Shown: one piece after another, positions 1 to 6,226 of the stretch | Layout: each line of letters begins with the position of its first letter | How positions within the stretch are numbered: the first letter of the stretch is position 1 | NCBI GenBank assembly: GCA_947258805.1 | Contig: CAMYJV010000116.1 | Span: forward strand, 1-8,538 | DNA length: 8,538 nt | Direction: 5' to 3' | DNA from: an uncultured Gammaproteobacteria bacterium | GTDB taxonomy: Bacteria; Pseudomonadota; Gammaproteobacteria; GCA-2729495 | Position numbers and translations under genes: made by a program | Notes under the pieces: generated by a model | What the model was told of the DNA's origin: nothing | The model's database searches: none | The model's input: the letters and a program-made list of their open reading frames with translations, nothing else

Positions 1-309
1 GTCAAGATCGCCGAAACTGCGGCAGACCTGGCGGCACTGCTCGCCACCGTGTCCAGCCTGCACGTCGAGCCGGTGCCAGCTAGCGTGCTGGTCTTCGGTG
101 AAGTAGGCCTTGCCGGTGAGATTCGGCCGGTGGCCTGGGGCGAGGAGCGGCTTCGTGAGGCCGCCAAGCTTGGGTTTACCGCGGCGATTGCGCCCACTGC
201 CAATTTGCCCCGCCAGCCGATCAGCGGCCTGGACTGCCACGGTGTGGCAACGCTGGCGGAGGCGCTGACGGTGATGCGCCAGCTGGCAGCCGGCGACGCG
301 GCTGCCTGA
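1..309 (+). CDS. radA: DNA repair protein RadA/Sms, C-terminal fragment
   Basis: This is the 3' end of a gene that starts outside the window; 102 codons are visible in frame from base 1 to the TGA at 307-309. The residues VKIAETAADLAALLA, then VFGEVGLAGEIRPV, then REAAKLGF match the Lon-protease-like C-terminal domain of RadA. RadA is a RecA-related, DnaB-like ATPase that drives branch migration of recombination intermediates and helps process stalled forks in the cytoplasm. The zinc finger and the Walker and KNRFG motifs lie upstream and cannot be checked here. The fragment ends with a short alanine-rich tail. It converges on the CNNM gene, 12 bp away on the opposite strand. I am confident of the family from the conserved GEVGLAGEIRPV core. 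Confidence 0.93.
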   Translation, partial: VKIAETAADLAALLATVSSLHVEPVPASVLVFGEVGLAGEIRPVAWGEERLREAAKLGFTAAIAPTANLPRQPISGLDCHGVATLAEALTVMRQLAAGDAAA

Positions 310-316
310 GCTGCCG

Positions 317-330
317 GCGGGCTAGCCCGC
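317..330. terminator. 14-bp perfect palindrome in convergent gene junction, candidate bidirectional terminator
   Basis: GCGGGCTAGCCCGC is a perfect inverted repeat: a 5-bp GC stem around a CTAG loop. Flanking GCTGC (310-314) and GCAGC (329-333) allow an alternative longer stem. It lies between the convergent radA and CNNM genes and overlaps the CNNM stop codon (322-324). Position and symmetry suit a shared transcription end. No T-tract follows on either strand, so it may only stabilise 3' ends or act with Rho. Confidence 0.35.
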
Positions 331-1623
331 AGCGACGTTGGCCCGTTGCGTGGCATGCGGCTGCGTGCCGGGCGGGCAAATTCGCACCTGCTTCACGACG
401 TTTTCGCCGGTTTCCAGTATTTCCACCGGATAGTCTTCGAGCATCAGGCCGGTCCCATCCTGTGGAATGGCTTCCAGTTGTTCGAGAATCAGGCCGTTAA
501 GCGTCTTCGGCCCGTCCGTGGGTAGATGCCAGTTCATCATTCGATTCAGTGCCCGCACGTTCGCACTTGCGTCGACGACGAACGCGCCCGCGTCTTCGCG
601 AATGACGTCTTCCACATCGAGTTCCGGTTCCGTCGTAAATTCGCCGACGATTTCCTCGAGTATGTCCTCCAGCGTCACTATCCCCTGGATATCGCCGTAC
701 TCGTCTACCACAAAGGCGATGCGCTTGCGGTTGCGCTGAAACTGCACCAGCTGGCGGTTCAGCGCTGTGCCCTCGGGGATGAAGTACGGTTCTTCGAGCA
801 GCTCCAGCAAGCGGGGCAGCGTCAGTTCCTCGAGCGCATTGGCATGCACGAGGGCGCGCAACTGCAGGACCCCGACCACGCCGTCTACATTGTCCCGGAA
901 TACGGGCAGGCGCGTGTAACCGCTGGTGCGGATCTTGTCCACGGCCGCAACCAGGCCGTCGTCCAGATCGATACCGACGATCTCATTGTGCGGCACCATC
1001 ACGTCGTCCACCGATACATCCTGCAATTCCAGGATACGCAGCAACATCTGGTGGCGCCGTCGCGGTAACAGCGAACCTGACTCGGCTACGAGCGTGCGCA
1101 GCTCTTCGATCGTCAGGTGGTCTCCCTCCGCATCCTCCGCCCGGACACCGACCAGCCGCAGCAGACCGTTCGCAATCAGGTTGATTAACCAGACCAGGGG
1201 CCACGCGACTTTTTGCAGCGGGTAGTAGATGTAGGCCGCCGGCAACGCGACGCGCTCCGGATACAGGGCCGCGAGGGTTTTGGGCGTGACCTCGGCGAAG
1301 ATAAGCACCACGAAGGTGAACAGCACGCCACTGGCCGCGACCCACCACGCGCCGCCCAGCTGCAGCGCGATGTAGCCCACCAGCTGGGCCGCGAAGATGT
1401 TGATGAGATTGTTGCCGAGCAGGATCAGCCCGATCAGCCGATCCGTCCTGGTGAGCAATTGTTCGGCAAGCTGCGCGCCACGGTGGCCGCTGCGCGCGCG
1501 ATGGCGCAGCCGGTACCGGTTCAGGCTCATTAGAGCGGTTTCGGTACCCGAGAAAAAAGCCGAAAAAAACAACAGGATGGCGAGGGTTCCTAAAAGAAAT
1601 CCTAAATGTAGGTCGTCATCCAA
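322..1623 (-). CDS. corB: CNNM/CorB-type transporter (DUF21, CBS pair, CorC_HlyC domains)
   Basis: This is an inner-membrane protein of the CNNM/CorC family (E. coli CorB/YfjD type), linked to magnesium or cobalt efflux and magnesium homeostasis. With the TTG start at 1623 it is 433 aa. The DUF21/CNNM membrane domain covers about 5-180, with FSGTETALMSLNRYRLRH at 24-41, LLGNNLINI at 68-76 and FAEVTPK at 109-115. A CBS pair follows at about 200-325 (DDVMVPHNEIVGID, later IAFVVDEYGDIQGIVTLEDI), then a C-terminal CorC_HlyC domain (TLNGLILEQLE). I chose TTG because AAAGGAG sits 10 nt upstream and family members begin just before the first helix. An in-frame ATG at 1659 adds 12 polar residues (445 aa) but has no Shine-Dalgarno. 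The gene is divergent from ffh. The cation is inferred from the family. Confidence 0.92.
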   Translation of the reverse strand: MDDDLHLGFLLGTLAILLFFSAFFSGTETALMSLNRYRLRHRARSGHRGAQLAEQLLTRTDRLIGLILLGNNLINIFAAQLVGYIALQLGGAWWVAASGVLFTFVVLIFAEVTPKTLAALYPERVALPAAYIYYPLQKVAWPLVWLINLIANGLLRLVGVRAEDAEGDHLTIEELRTLVAESGSLLPRRRHQMLLRILELQDVSVDDVMVPHNEIVGIDLDDGLVAAVDKIRTSGYTRLPVFRDNVDGVVGVLQLRALVHANALEELTLPRLLELLEEPYFIPEGTALNRQLVQFQRNRKRIAFVVDEYGDIQGIVTLEDILEEIVGEFTTEPELDVEDVIREDAGAFVVDASANVRALNRMMNWHLPTDGPKTLNGLILEQLEAIPQDGTGLMLEDYPVEILETGENVVKQVRICPPGTQPHATQRANVAAG

Positions 1624-1633
1624 CGGGGGCTGG

Positions 1634-1640
1634 CTCCTTT
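1634..1640 (-). promoter_or_regulatory. Shine-Dalgarno AAAGGAG deciding the corB TTG start
   Basis: On the minus strand AAAGGAG ends 10 nt before the TTG at 1623-1621. It lies inside the longer reading frame that starts at the 1659 ATG, which itself lacks any purine-rich site. This is the main reason for preferring the TTG start. Confidence 0.55.
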
Positions 1641-1798
1641 GCAGCTGTCGATACTGCATCGTCGCGCTGCCGCTATCGGGCTGTCAAGGAAGCTTTCCCG
1701 GCTTCATCGACAGGTTTTGCCGGGGCCGGCGGAAAGGCCGGCTTGTGGCCAGGCTCCGGTGTCTGCGATCCTTTGCACGGCCGCCGCTGGAACCGGCC
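1641..1798. other. Divergent corB/ffh intergenic region with a leader hairpin
   Basis: This region should hold the promoters of both corB (-) and ffh (+). On the minus strand a perfect TTGACA lies at 1687-1682, but no good -10 sits at 15-19 bp; the best, GACGAT at 18 bp, matches 3 of 6. On the plus strand I find no convincing -35/-10 pair. Two GCCGGC hexamers (1725-1730 and 1737-1742) around a GGAAAG loop can form a 6-bp hairpin in the ffh leader. I see no small ORF or RNA gene that I can support. Confidence 0.4.
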
Positions 1799-1802
1799 GG
1801 AG
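1799..1802 (+). promoter_or_regulatory. Shine-Dalgarno GGAG for ffh
   Basis: GGAG lies 9 nt before the ATG at 1812. It supports that start over an in-frame ATG at 1743 that would add 23 residues (with proline, arginine and tryptophan) foreign to the Ffh family. Confidence 0.6.
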
Positions 1803-1811
1803 ACAGCCCGA

Positions 1812-3161
1812 ATGTTCGACAACCTGAGTGATCGTCTGAAATCCGTTGCAGATCGGGTGCGGGGCCGAGGCCGATTGACGGAAGAGAACATCACGGACGC
1901 GGTGCGCGATGTGCGCCGCGCGTTGCTGGAAGCCGACGTCGCATTGCCGGTCGTGCGCAGCTTCGTCGAACGGGTTCGGGAACGCGCGGTGGGAGCCGAG
2001 GTGAGCCGCAGCCTGAGCCCGGGCCAGGCGTTTATCAAAGTGATCCACGACGAACTGGCAGCCACGCTGGGCGCCGGTGCGGCGGGCTTTGAGCTGCGGC
2101 ACCAGCCCCCGGTCGTGATCCTGCTGGCCGGCCTGCAGGGCGCCGGCAAGACCACCACTGCAGGCAAGCTTGCCCTGCACCTGCAGGAACGGTCCGGGCG
2201 CAGCGTGATGCTGGCCAGCCTGGATACCCGCCGCCCGGCCGCGATTCTGCAATTGCAGCAGCTGGCTGAGCGCGTGGGCGCCGCGTGGCATCCGTCGACG
2301 GCCGAGGACGCACCGCTGGACATTGCCCGCGCCGCGGTAGACGCAGCCCGGCGGGCCCAGGCCGGCGTGCTGATCCTGGACACTGCCGGGCGCACGCGCC
2401 TGGACGAAGAGCTGCTGGCAGAGTTGAAGGCCCTGCATGCCGATATCCAGCCCCAGGAAACGCTGTTTATTGTCGACAGCATGGCCGGTCAGGATGCCGT
2501 TAACGTGGCGGCCGTCTTCGGCGAAGCCCTGCCGTTGACGGGGGTGATCCTGACGAAGGCGGACGGCGATGCCCGGGGCGGGGCGGCGCTGTCCGTGAAA
2601 ACCGTCACCGGCCAGCCCATCCTGTTCCTTGGCACCGGCGAGGACCTGGCCGGCCTCGAGGTGTTTTACCCGGACCGCATGGCGTCGCGCATCCTCGGCA
2701 TGGGCGACGTACTGAGCCTGGTCGAGGAGGTCGAGCAGAAAGTTGATCGCCAGCAGGCGGAAAAGCTGGCCCGCAAGGTGCAGAAGGGCAAGGGTTTCGA
2801 CCTGGACGACCTGCGTGACCAGCTCCAGCAGATGATGAACATGGGTGGGCTGGAAAGCCTGCTGGACAAGCTGCCCCTGCCGGGTGGCATGAACCCCGGC
2901 CAGCTGGCCGGCCAGATCGACGAGAAGAACCTGCGCCGGCAGGTGGCGCTGATTAATTCCATGACGCCCCGGGAGCGGCGTTTTCCGAAGATCATCAACG
3001 GCTCTAGGAAGCGCCGGATCGCCGCCGGCGCGGGCGTTGCCGTGCCGGAGGTGAACCGGCTGCTGAAGCAGCACACCCAGATGCAGAAGATGATGAAGCG
3101 GATGTCCAAAGGGGGCATGAAAAGGGCCCTGCGCGGCATGCCGGGGCTGCCGGGACGCTAG
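1812..3161 (+). CDS. ffh: Signal recognition particle GTPase Ffh (SRP54)
   Basis: Ffh pairs with 4.5S RNA, binds signal sequences emerging from the ribosome and, through GTP-dependent pairing with FtsY, delivers nascent membrane proteins to the translocon. The protein is 449 aa, close to the 453 of E. coli. It has an N-domain helical bundle (MFDNLSDRL, residues 1 to about 90) and a G domain with P-loop GLQGAGKTT (107-115), DTRRPAA (138-144), DTAGR (190-194) and TKADGD (248-253). The methionine-rich M domain runs from about 300 and includes the RNA-binding SRKRRIAAG (398-406), the methionine stretch MQKMMKRM and a GLPGR end. The start is set by GGAG at 1799-1802 and by homology. The usual Tyr of DxYRPAA is Arg here. 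It sits directly upstream of the rpsP operon, as in E. coli, and may partly read through into it. Confidence 0.97.
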   Translation: MFDNLSDRLKSVADRVRGRGRLTEENITDAVRDVRRALLEADVALPVVRSFVERVRERAVGAEVSRSLSPGQAFIKVIHDELAATLGAGAAGFELRHQPPVVILLAGLQGAGKTTTAGKLALHLQERSGRSVMLASLDTRRPAAILQLQQLAERVGAAWHPSTAEDAPLDIARAAVDAARRAQAGVLILDTAGRTRLDEELLAELKALHADIQPQETLFIVDSMAGQDAVNVAAVFGEALPLTGVILTKADGDARGGAALSVKTVTGQPILFLGTGEDLAGLEVFYPDRMASRILGMGDVLSLVEEVEQKVDRQQAEKLARKVQKGKGFDLDDLRDQLQQMMNMGGLESLLDKLPLPGGMNPGQLAGQIDEKNLRRQVALINSMTPRERRFPKIINGSRKRRIAAGAGVAVPEVNRLLKQHTQMQKMMKRMSKGGMKRALRGMPGLPGR

Positions 3162-3168
3162 GCTCGCC

Positions 3169-3183
3169 GCGCTTCACAAGCGC
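3169..3183 (+). repeat. Perfect inverted repeat between ffh and rpsP
   Basis: GCGCTT (3169-3174) and AAGCGC (3178-3183) form a 6-bp stem with a 3-nt CAC loop just after the ffh stop. It could be a weak ffh terminator, but no T-tract follows (TGAAATATC). It also covers the proposed -35 element of the rpsP promoter, so it could equally be an operator or a chance symmetry. Confidence 0.35.
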
Positions 3184-3200
3184 TGAAATATCAGTAAAAT
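3173..3200 (+). promoter_or_regulatory. Candidate sigma70 promoter of the rpsP-rimM-trmD-rplS operon
   Basis: TTCACA (3173-3178, 5 of 6 matches to TTGACA), a 16-bp spacer and TAAAAT (3195-3200, 5 of 6 matches to TATAAT) lie in an AT-rich patch between ffh and rpsP. A start near 3207 would give a leader of about 60 nt. E. coli also has a promoter in front of rpsP. Confidence 0.55.
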
Positions 3201-3211
3201 TGACGGATTAC

Positions 3212-3242
3212 CCGCCGGGGAGCCCTTGGGGCACCGCGGCGG
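3212..3242 (+). promoter_or_regulatory. GC-rich stem-loop with T5 in the rpsP leader (attenuator-like)
   Basis: CCGCCG (3212-3217) pairs with CGGCGG (3237-3242). Inside, GCCC (3222-3225) pairs with GGGC (3229-3232) over a TTG loop, and 3219-3220 can pair with 3234-3235. Five T residues (3248-3252) begin 5 nt after the stem, just ahead of the rpsP Shine-Dalgarno (GGAGG, 3253-3257). The layout resembles an attenuator or a translational control element. The T-tract is short and offset, so it may be only a structured leader. Confidence 0.4.
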
Positions 3243-3268
3243 TCATGTTTTTGGAGGCACAGAATCCG

Positions 3269-3529
3269 ATGGTCAGCATCCGCTTGTCCCGTGGCGGCGC
3301 CAAGAAGCGTCCCTTCTATCACATCGTCGTTACGGATCAGCGCAACCGCCGCGATGGGCGTTACCTGGAACGGCTCGGTTACTTCAACCCCCTCGCCGGC
3401 AAGGCCGACGAGAAGCTGCGCCTGGACGTGCCGCGTTTCGATCACTGGCTGAGCCAGGGCGCGCAGCCGTCGGAGCGTGTGTCCGCCCTCGTAAAGTCAT
3501 ATCGCTCGGCGCAGGCCACCGCCAGCTGA
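3269..3529 (+). CDS. rpsP: 30S ribosomal protein S16
   Basis: S16 is a primary small-subunit protein that binds 16S rRNA and stabilises the 5' domain during 30S assembly. The product is 86 aa (82 in E. coli) and begins [20 protein letters not shown], the family's N-terminal signature, followed by [14 protein letters not shown] and a [14 protein letters not shown] segment. The ATG at 3269 matches the conserved N-terminus and has GGAGG 11 nt upstream. An in-frame ATG at 3245 would add eight residues but has no Shine-Dalgarno and overlaps the T-tract of the leader hairpin. This is the first gene of the four-gene trmD operon. Its good ribosome site contrasts with that of rimM 23 bp downstream, as expected for a protein needed at ribosome stoichiometry. 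Confidence 0.97.
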   Translation: MVSIRLSRGGAKKRPFYHIVVTDQRNRRDGRYLERLGYFNPLAGKADEKLRLDVPRFDHWLSQGAQPSERVSALVKSYRSAQATAS

Positions 3530-3547
3530 GCCGAGACCCGGCGGCTC
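3528..3547 (+). promoter_or_regulatory. Stem-loop in the rpsP-rimM junction, over the rimM translation start region
   Basis: GAGCCG (3528-3533) and CGGCTC (3542-3547) form a 6-bp stem with an 8-nt loop. It starts within the rpsP stop codon and ends 5 nt before the rimM ATG, where a Shine-Dalgarno would normally be. No GGAG-like site is seen. The structure may keep rimM translation low or couple it to rpsP. Confidence 0.35.
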
Positions 3548-3552
3548 CCCCG

Positions 3553-4065
3553 ATGGGCGAGGGCAATCGGGACTGGGTGGTCGTAGGCCGCATCGAGGGC
3601 GCCTACGGCGTCAAGGGCTGGGTTCGAGTCCGCTCGTTTACTGATCCCCCGGCAAATATTTTGGATTATGAGCCGTGGCGCCTGCAGTCGCCGCACGGGC
3701 ACCAGGACTGCGAACGACTGGAGATGCGCCCGCACGGCAAAGGCTTCGTGGCGCAGCTGGCTGGTGTTGACGACCGTGATGCGGCGGCTGCGTTGGGCGG
3801 CGCCGAGATTGAAGTGCCACGCGATGCCCTGGCGGCCGCTGGCCCCGGAGAATATTTCTGGAGCGACCTGCTGGGCCTGGACGTGGTGACGACAACCGGC
3901 GAGTGGCTGGGGCAGGTGGAGACAATGATGGCAACGGGCGCGAACGACGTGATGGTGCTGGCCGGTGACCGGCGGCGGCTGATCCCGTTCGTGCAAGACA
4001 GTATCGTCCAGGCGGTTGACCTGGACGCCCGCAAGATCCGCGTCGACTGGGATCCGGATTTCTAG
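3553..4065 (+). CDS. rimM: 16S rRNA processing/ribosome maturation factor RimM
   Basis: RimM binds S19 and the 16S 3' domain (head) of the 30S subunit and speeds late maturation. The product is 170 aa, slightly shorter than E. coli (182). The N-terminal RimM domain begins at [19 protein letters not shown]. The C-terminal PRC-barrel domain starts near [12 protein letters not shown] (Y101-F102-W103) and contains [12 protein letters not shown] (143-146) and the VDWDPDF end. The conserved start of the first strand supports the ATG at 3553. No Shine-Dalgarno is visible; a stem-loop (3528-3547) occupies that place. It lies 23 bp after rpsP and 14 bp before trmD. Poor initiation signals fit the low RimM output known for the E. 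coli operon. Confidence 0.95.
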   Translation: MGEGNRDWVVVGRIEGAYGVKGWVRVRSFTDPPANILDYEPWRLQSPHGHQDCERLEMRPHGKGFVAQLAGVDDRDAAAALGGAEIEVPRDALAAAGPGEYFWSDLLGLDVVTTTGEWLGQVETMMATGANDVMVLAGDRRRLIPFVQDSIVQAVDLDARKIRVDWDPDF

Positions 4066-4079
4066 GGCGGCGCGGCCGG

Positions 4080-4838
4080 ATGGACATCCGTGTCGTCACG
4101 CTGTTCCCGGAGATGGTGGCCGCCGGCACCGGTTTTGGGGTTTGTGGCCGAGCCATTCAGCGCGGTCTGGTGCGCCTGGGCACGGTGAATCCCCGCGATT
4201 TCACTACCGATGTGCATCGCACCGTCGATGACCGGCCCTACGGCGGCGGACCGGGCATGGTGCTGAAGGCCGAGCCGTTTCAGGCGGCGATTGGCGCAGC
4301 GCGTGAGCGCGTGCCGACGGGCAGCCCGGTGGTGTTTCTGACGCCCCAGGGCCGCCGCTTCGATCAGCGCGTGGCGGGCGAGTTGGCGGCATTGCCGGGG
4401 CTGGTGCTGGTTGCAGGAAGGTATGAAGGTTTCGACGAGCGCTTGCTCGAGATCGAGGCCGATGACGAAGTCTCACTGGGCGACTTTGTGCTGAGCGGCG
4501 GTGAAGTAGCGGCTGCGGCCATCATCGATGCGGTGGTCAGGTTGTTGCCCGGCGCGCTGGGTGACGAGCAGAGTGCCGAGCAGGACTCGTTCGCCGACGG
4601 GCTGCTGGACTGTCCGCACTACACGCGGCCGGAGAGTCTCGCAGGCCGGCAGGTACCCCCGGTGCTGCGGGAGGGTAACCACGAGGCAATCCGCCGCTGG
4701 CGCCTCAAGCAGGCCCTGGGGCGCACGAGCGAGAGGCGGCCGGACCTGCTGGCGAAGCGCGAGCTGTCAGCGGAGGAGCGGGGCCTCCTGGACGAATACC
4801 TGGCGGCCCGCGAGGCTGCTAGCGGCAAGGAACATTAG
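4080..4838 (+). CDS. trmD: tRNA (guanine37-N1)-methyltransferase TrmD
   Basis: TrmD uses S-adenosylmethionine to make m1G37 in tRNAs that read codons beginning with C and in proline tRNAs, preventing +1 frameshifting. It belongs to the SPOUT family (trefoil knot, dimer). The product is 252 aa (255 in E. coli). The N-terminal [12 protein letters not shown] is followed by [11 protein letters not shown] (50-60), [12 protein letters not shown] (110-121) and the knot loop [12 protein letters not shown] (131-142). R154 and D169 fall at the E. coli numbers of the catalytic Arg and Asp. The family's CPHYTRPE and [17 protein letters not shown] motifs are present. The Shine-Dalgarno is weak. It is the third gene of the ribosomal operon and ends 50 bp before rplS. 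Confidence 0.97.
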   Translation: MDIRVVTLFPEMVAAGTGFGVCGRAIQRGLVRLGTVNPRDFTTDVHRTVDDRPYGGGPGMVLKAEPFQAAIGAARERVPTGSPVVFLTPQGRRFDQRVAGELAALPGLVLVAGRYEGFDERLLEIEADDEVSLGDFVLSGGEVAAAAIIDAVVRLLPGALGDEQSAEQDSFADGLLDCPHYTRPESLAGRQVPPVLREGNHEAIRRWRLKQALGRTSERRPDLLAKRELSAEERGLLDEYLAAREAASGKEH

Positions 4839-4840
4839 GC

Positions 4841-4846
4841 TACAAT
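4841..4846 (+). promoter_or_regulatory. Possible -10 element of an internal rplS promoter
   Basis: TACAAT (5 of 6 matches) lies just after the trmD stop and is followed by a GC-rich discriminator (CGGCGCCC), a pattern seen at growth-rate-controlled ribosomal promoters. No acceptable -35 is found 16-18 bp upstream (GCTAGC at 17 bp), so this is a weak call. Confidence 0.25.
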
Positions 4847-4888
4847 ACGGCGCCCGGCAGTCTCCGGGGCCCCAATCAGGTGAACGTG

Positions 4889-5236
4889 ATGAGCAACGTG
4901 ATACAGGAACTCGAACAGGCCCAGATGCGGAGTGATCTCCCTGAATTTTCACCGGGCGACCAGGTGGTGGTGCAGGTGCGGGTGAAAGAGGGCGAGCGTG
5001 AGCGGTTGCAGGCCTACGAAGGGGTCGTGATCGCGAAGAAGAATCGCGGCCTGAACTCGTCCTTCACGGTGCGCAAGATTTCCCATGGCGAAGGCGTGGA
5101 ACGGGTTTTCCAGACCCACAGCCCCAGTGTCGCGTCGGTGCAGGTCAAGCGGCGGGGCGACGTGCGCCGCGCGAAGTTGTATTACCTGCGGGAACGCAGC
5201 GGCAAATCGGCACGCATCAAGGAAAAGATCGGCTGA
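4889..5236 (+). CDS. rplS: 50S ribosomal protein L19
   Basis: L19 lies at the 30S-50S interface and contributes to an intersubunit bridge. From the ATG at 4889 the product is 115 aa, the same length as E. coli L19. It begins [20 protein letters not shown] and carries [64 protein letters not shown] and the basic [10 protein letters not shown] tail. Two in-frame GTG codons upstream (4880 and 4886) would add three residues absent from the family. AGGTGA at 4878-4883, 5 nt before the ATG, supports the chosen start. It is the last gene of the operon and has a much better ribosome site than rimM or trmD. An 11-bp repeat, GCCCGGCAGTC, occurs on both sides of the gene. Confidence 0.97.
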   Translation: MSNVIQELEQAQMRSDLPEFSPGDQVVVQVRVKEGERERLQAYEGVVIAKKNRGLNSSFTVRKISHGEGVERVFQTHSPSVASVQVKRRGDVRRAKLYYLRERSGKSARIKEKIG

Positions 5237-5238
5237 GG

Positions 5239-5289
5239 GCGCTACTGCCCGGCAGTCACGCTCACAGAGCGCAGCCCGACTCAGGCTGC
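5239..5289 (+). terminator. Hairpin-rich rplS-tatT gap, possible Rho-type or partial terminator
   Basis: Several short stems are packed after the rplS stop: ACTGC/GCAGT (5244-5248 and 5252-5256), an enclosing GCGCT/AGCGC (5239-5243 and 5268-5272) and GCAGCC/GGCTGC (5271-5276 and 5284-5289, 7-nt loop). No T-tract follows, so a classic intrinsic terminator is absent. The stems could protect the rplS 3' end or reduce read-through into the TRAP genes. No promoter for those genes is evident in the 59-bp gap. Confidence 0.35.
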
Positions 5290-5295
5290 ATACCC

Positions 5296-6168
5296 ATGGT
5301 GATAGACGGCTTCCGCAAGCGAAACCTGGTCGTTGCCGGCGCAGTTATCCTGATGCTCGCGTTGCCGGGTTGCTCCAGCCTGGTTTCCTCCGTGGCGTCT
5401 GGCGCCGCAGAAAATCTCTCTACTGCGCTACTCGACCAGGACGACCCGCAACTGGTTCGGGAGGCTACGCCGGCCTATCTCATTCTGCTGGACAGCTTTG
5501 CGCGTGATTCCAATTCGCCGGCCACCCTGGGTGCTGCGGCAGAACTCTATGCCGCCTACGGAATCGTATTCGTCAAGGACGCCGATCGGGCCATGACGCT
5601 CACGGCGCGAGCTCGTGCCTACGGCCGGCAGGCACTATGCGCAGCAGACCGCAGCGCGTGTGAGCTCACGGGCCTGAAATTCGATGCGTATTCAGCCATC
5701 ATCAATGCGCTCAAACCCCGAGCCGCGGATGCGGCTTTCAGTTACAGCATTGCCAACCTGGCGTTCATTCGCGCGCACAGCGGAGATTTCACGGCCCTGG
5801 CCGATTTGCCGAAGATCGAAGTGGTGCTGAACCACGTGCTGGAAATTGGTGAGCAGACGCGCCGCGCCGACGTCTACAAGTACCTTGGCGTTTTAAACTC
5901 CCTGCGCCCTCCGGCCCTGGGCGGCAACCCCGAGCGCGGCCGGGAGTACTTTGAGAAAGCCATTGAGCTGAGCGGCGGGGCAGACCTGTCGGCGAAAGTG
6001 GATCTGGCGCAGACTTATGCCCGTCTGGTTTACGATCGTGAACTGCACGACCGCTTGCTGGTCCAAGTAGTGGAAGCTGATCCCCGTGCGCCCGGGCTGA
6101 CCTTATTCAATAAGATCGCCCAGGAGCAGGCGGGTGAGCTGCTGGCATCGGCTGACGACTATTTCTAG
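5296..6168 (+). CDS. TatT-family TRAP transporter-associated lipoprotein
   Basis: The 290-aa product starts with a lipoprotein signal: basic MVIDGFRKRN, a hydrophobic stretch, then lipobox LPGC with C26 as the lipidation site. S27 follows, which predicts sorting to the outer membrane. The body is helical and Ala/Leu-rich. Residues 203-210 (LRPPALGG), then REYFEKAIELSGG and AQTYARLVYDRELHD, match the TRAP T-component (TatT) family as I know it. TatT of Treponema pallidum is a trimeric, TPR-like periplasmic lipoprotein with a hydrophobic tunnel that works with the binding protein TatP. C115 and C122 could form a disulfide. The gene lies 59 bp after rplS and 57 bp before the binding-protein gene. 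The Shine-Dalgarno is weak (an AGG about 10 nt upstream). Family is confident; substrate is unknown. Confidence 0.88.
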   Translation: MVIDGFRKRNLVVAGAVILMLALPGCSSLVSSVASGAAENLSTALLDQDDPQLVREATPAYLILLDSFARDSNSPATLGAAAELYAAYGIVFVKDADRAMTLTARARAYGRQALCAADRSACELTGLKFDAYSAIINALKPRAADAAFSYSIANLAFIRAHSGDFTALADLPKIEVVLNHVLEIGEQTRRADVYKYLGVLNSLRPPALGGNPERGREYFEKAIELSGGADLSAKVDLAQTYARLVYDRELHDRLLVQVVEADPRAPGLTLFNKIAQEQAGELLASADDYF

Positions 6169-6177
6169 GCCCGGCCT

Positions 6178-6226
6178 GAACATGAACAGACCGGTCTGAA
6201 CAGGAACAGAAGAGAGGAACAGAACA
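6178..6226 (+). repeat. GAACA repeat cluster with 12-bp palindrome in the tatT-tatP gap
   Basis: GAACA occurs six times, starting at 6178, 6184, 6198, 6204, 6217 and 6222; four copies are followed by G. Among them, CAGACCGGTCTG (6187-6198) is a perfect palindrome. The last copy reaches the start codon of the binding-protein gene, and GAGG (6214-6217) between copies serves as the Shine-Dalgarno. It may be an operator, an mRNA element or simple-sequence expansion. Confidence 0.5.

Noticed and set aside
526..1068. A 180-codon plus-strand frame opposite the CBS domains of corB
   Set aside because: It is antisense to well-conserved CNNM/CBS coding sequence and shows no domain of its own.
1682..1687. 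Perfect TTGACA on the minus strand as a corB -35
   Set aside because: The best hexamer at 15-19 bp is GACGAT (3 of 6 matches), so I did not call a promoter, although the site is noted under the intergenic region.
1743..1811. Upstream in-frame ATG for ffh
   Set aside because: The extra 23 residues are unlike any Ffh N-terminus, and GGAG precedes the ATG at 1812.
1673..2482. A 269-codon minus-strand frame rich in Ser/Arg/Ala opposite the start of ffh
   Set aside because: Composition is typical of a shadow frame and it conflicts with the ffh coding sequence.
1704..3074. A 456-codon open frame on the minus strand opposite ffh
   Set aside because: It lies wholly antisense to a clear Ffh protein, has low-complexity His/Gln/Arg/Ala-rich composition and no recognisable domain; long antisense frames are common in GC-rich genes.
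3245..3268. Upstream in-frame ATG as the rpsP start
   Set aside because: It has no Shine-Dalgarno, would add eight non-family residues, and the GGAGG lies downstream of it serving the ATG at 3269.
3442..3996. A 184-codon minus-strand frame opposite rpsP and rimM
   Set aside because: It is antisense to two conserved proteins and has no recognisable motif.
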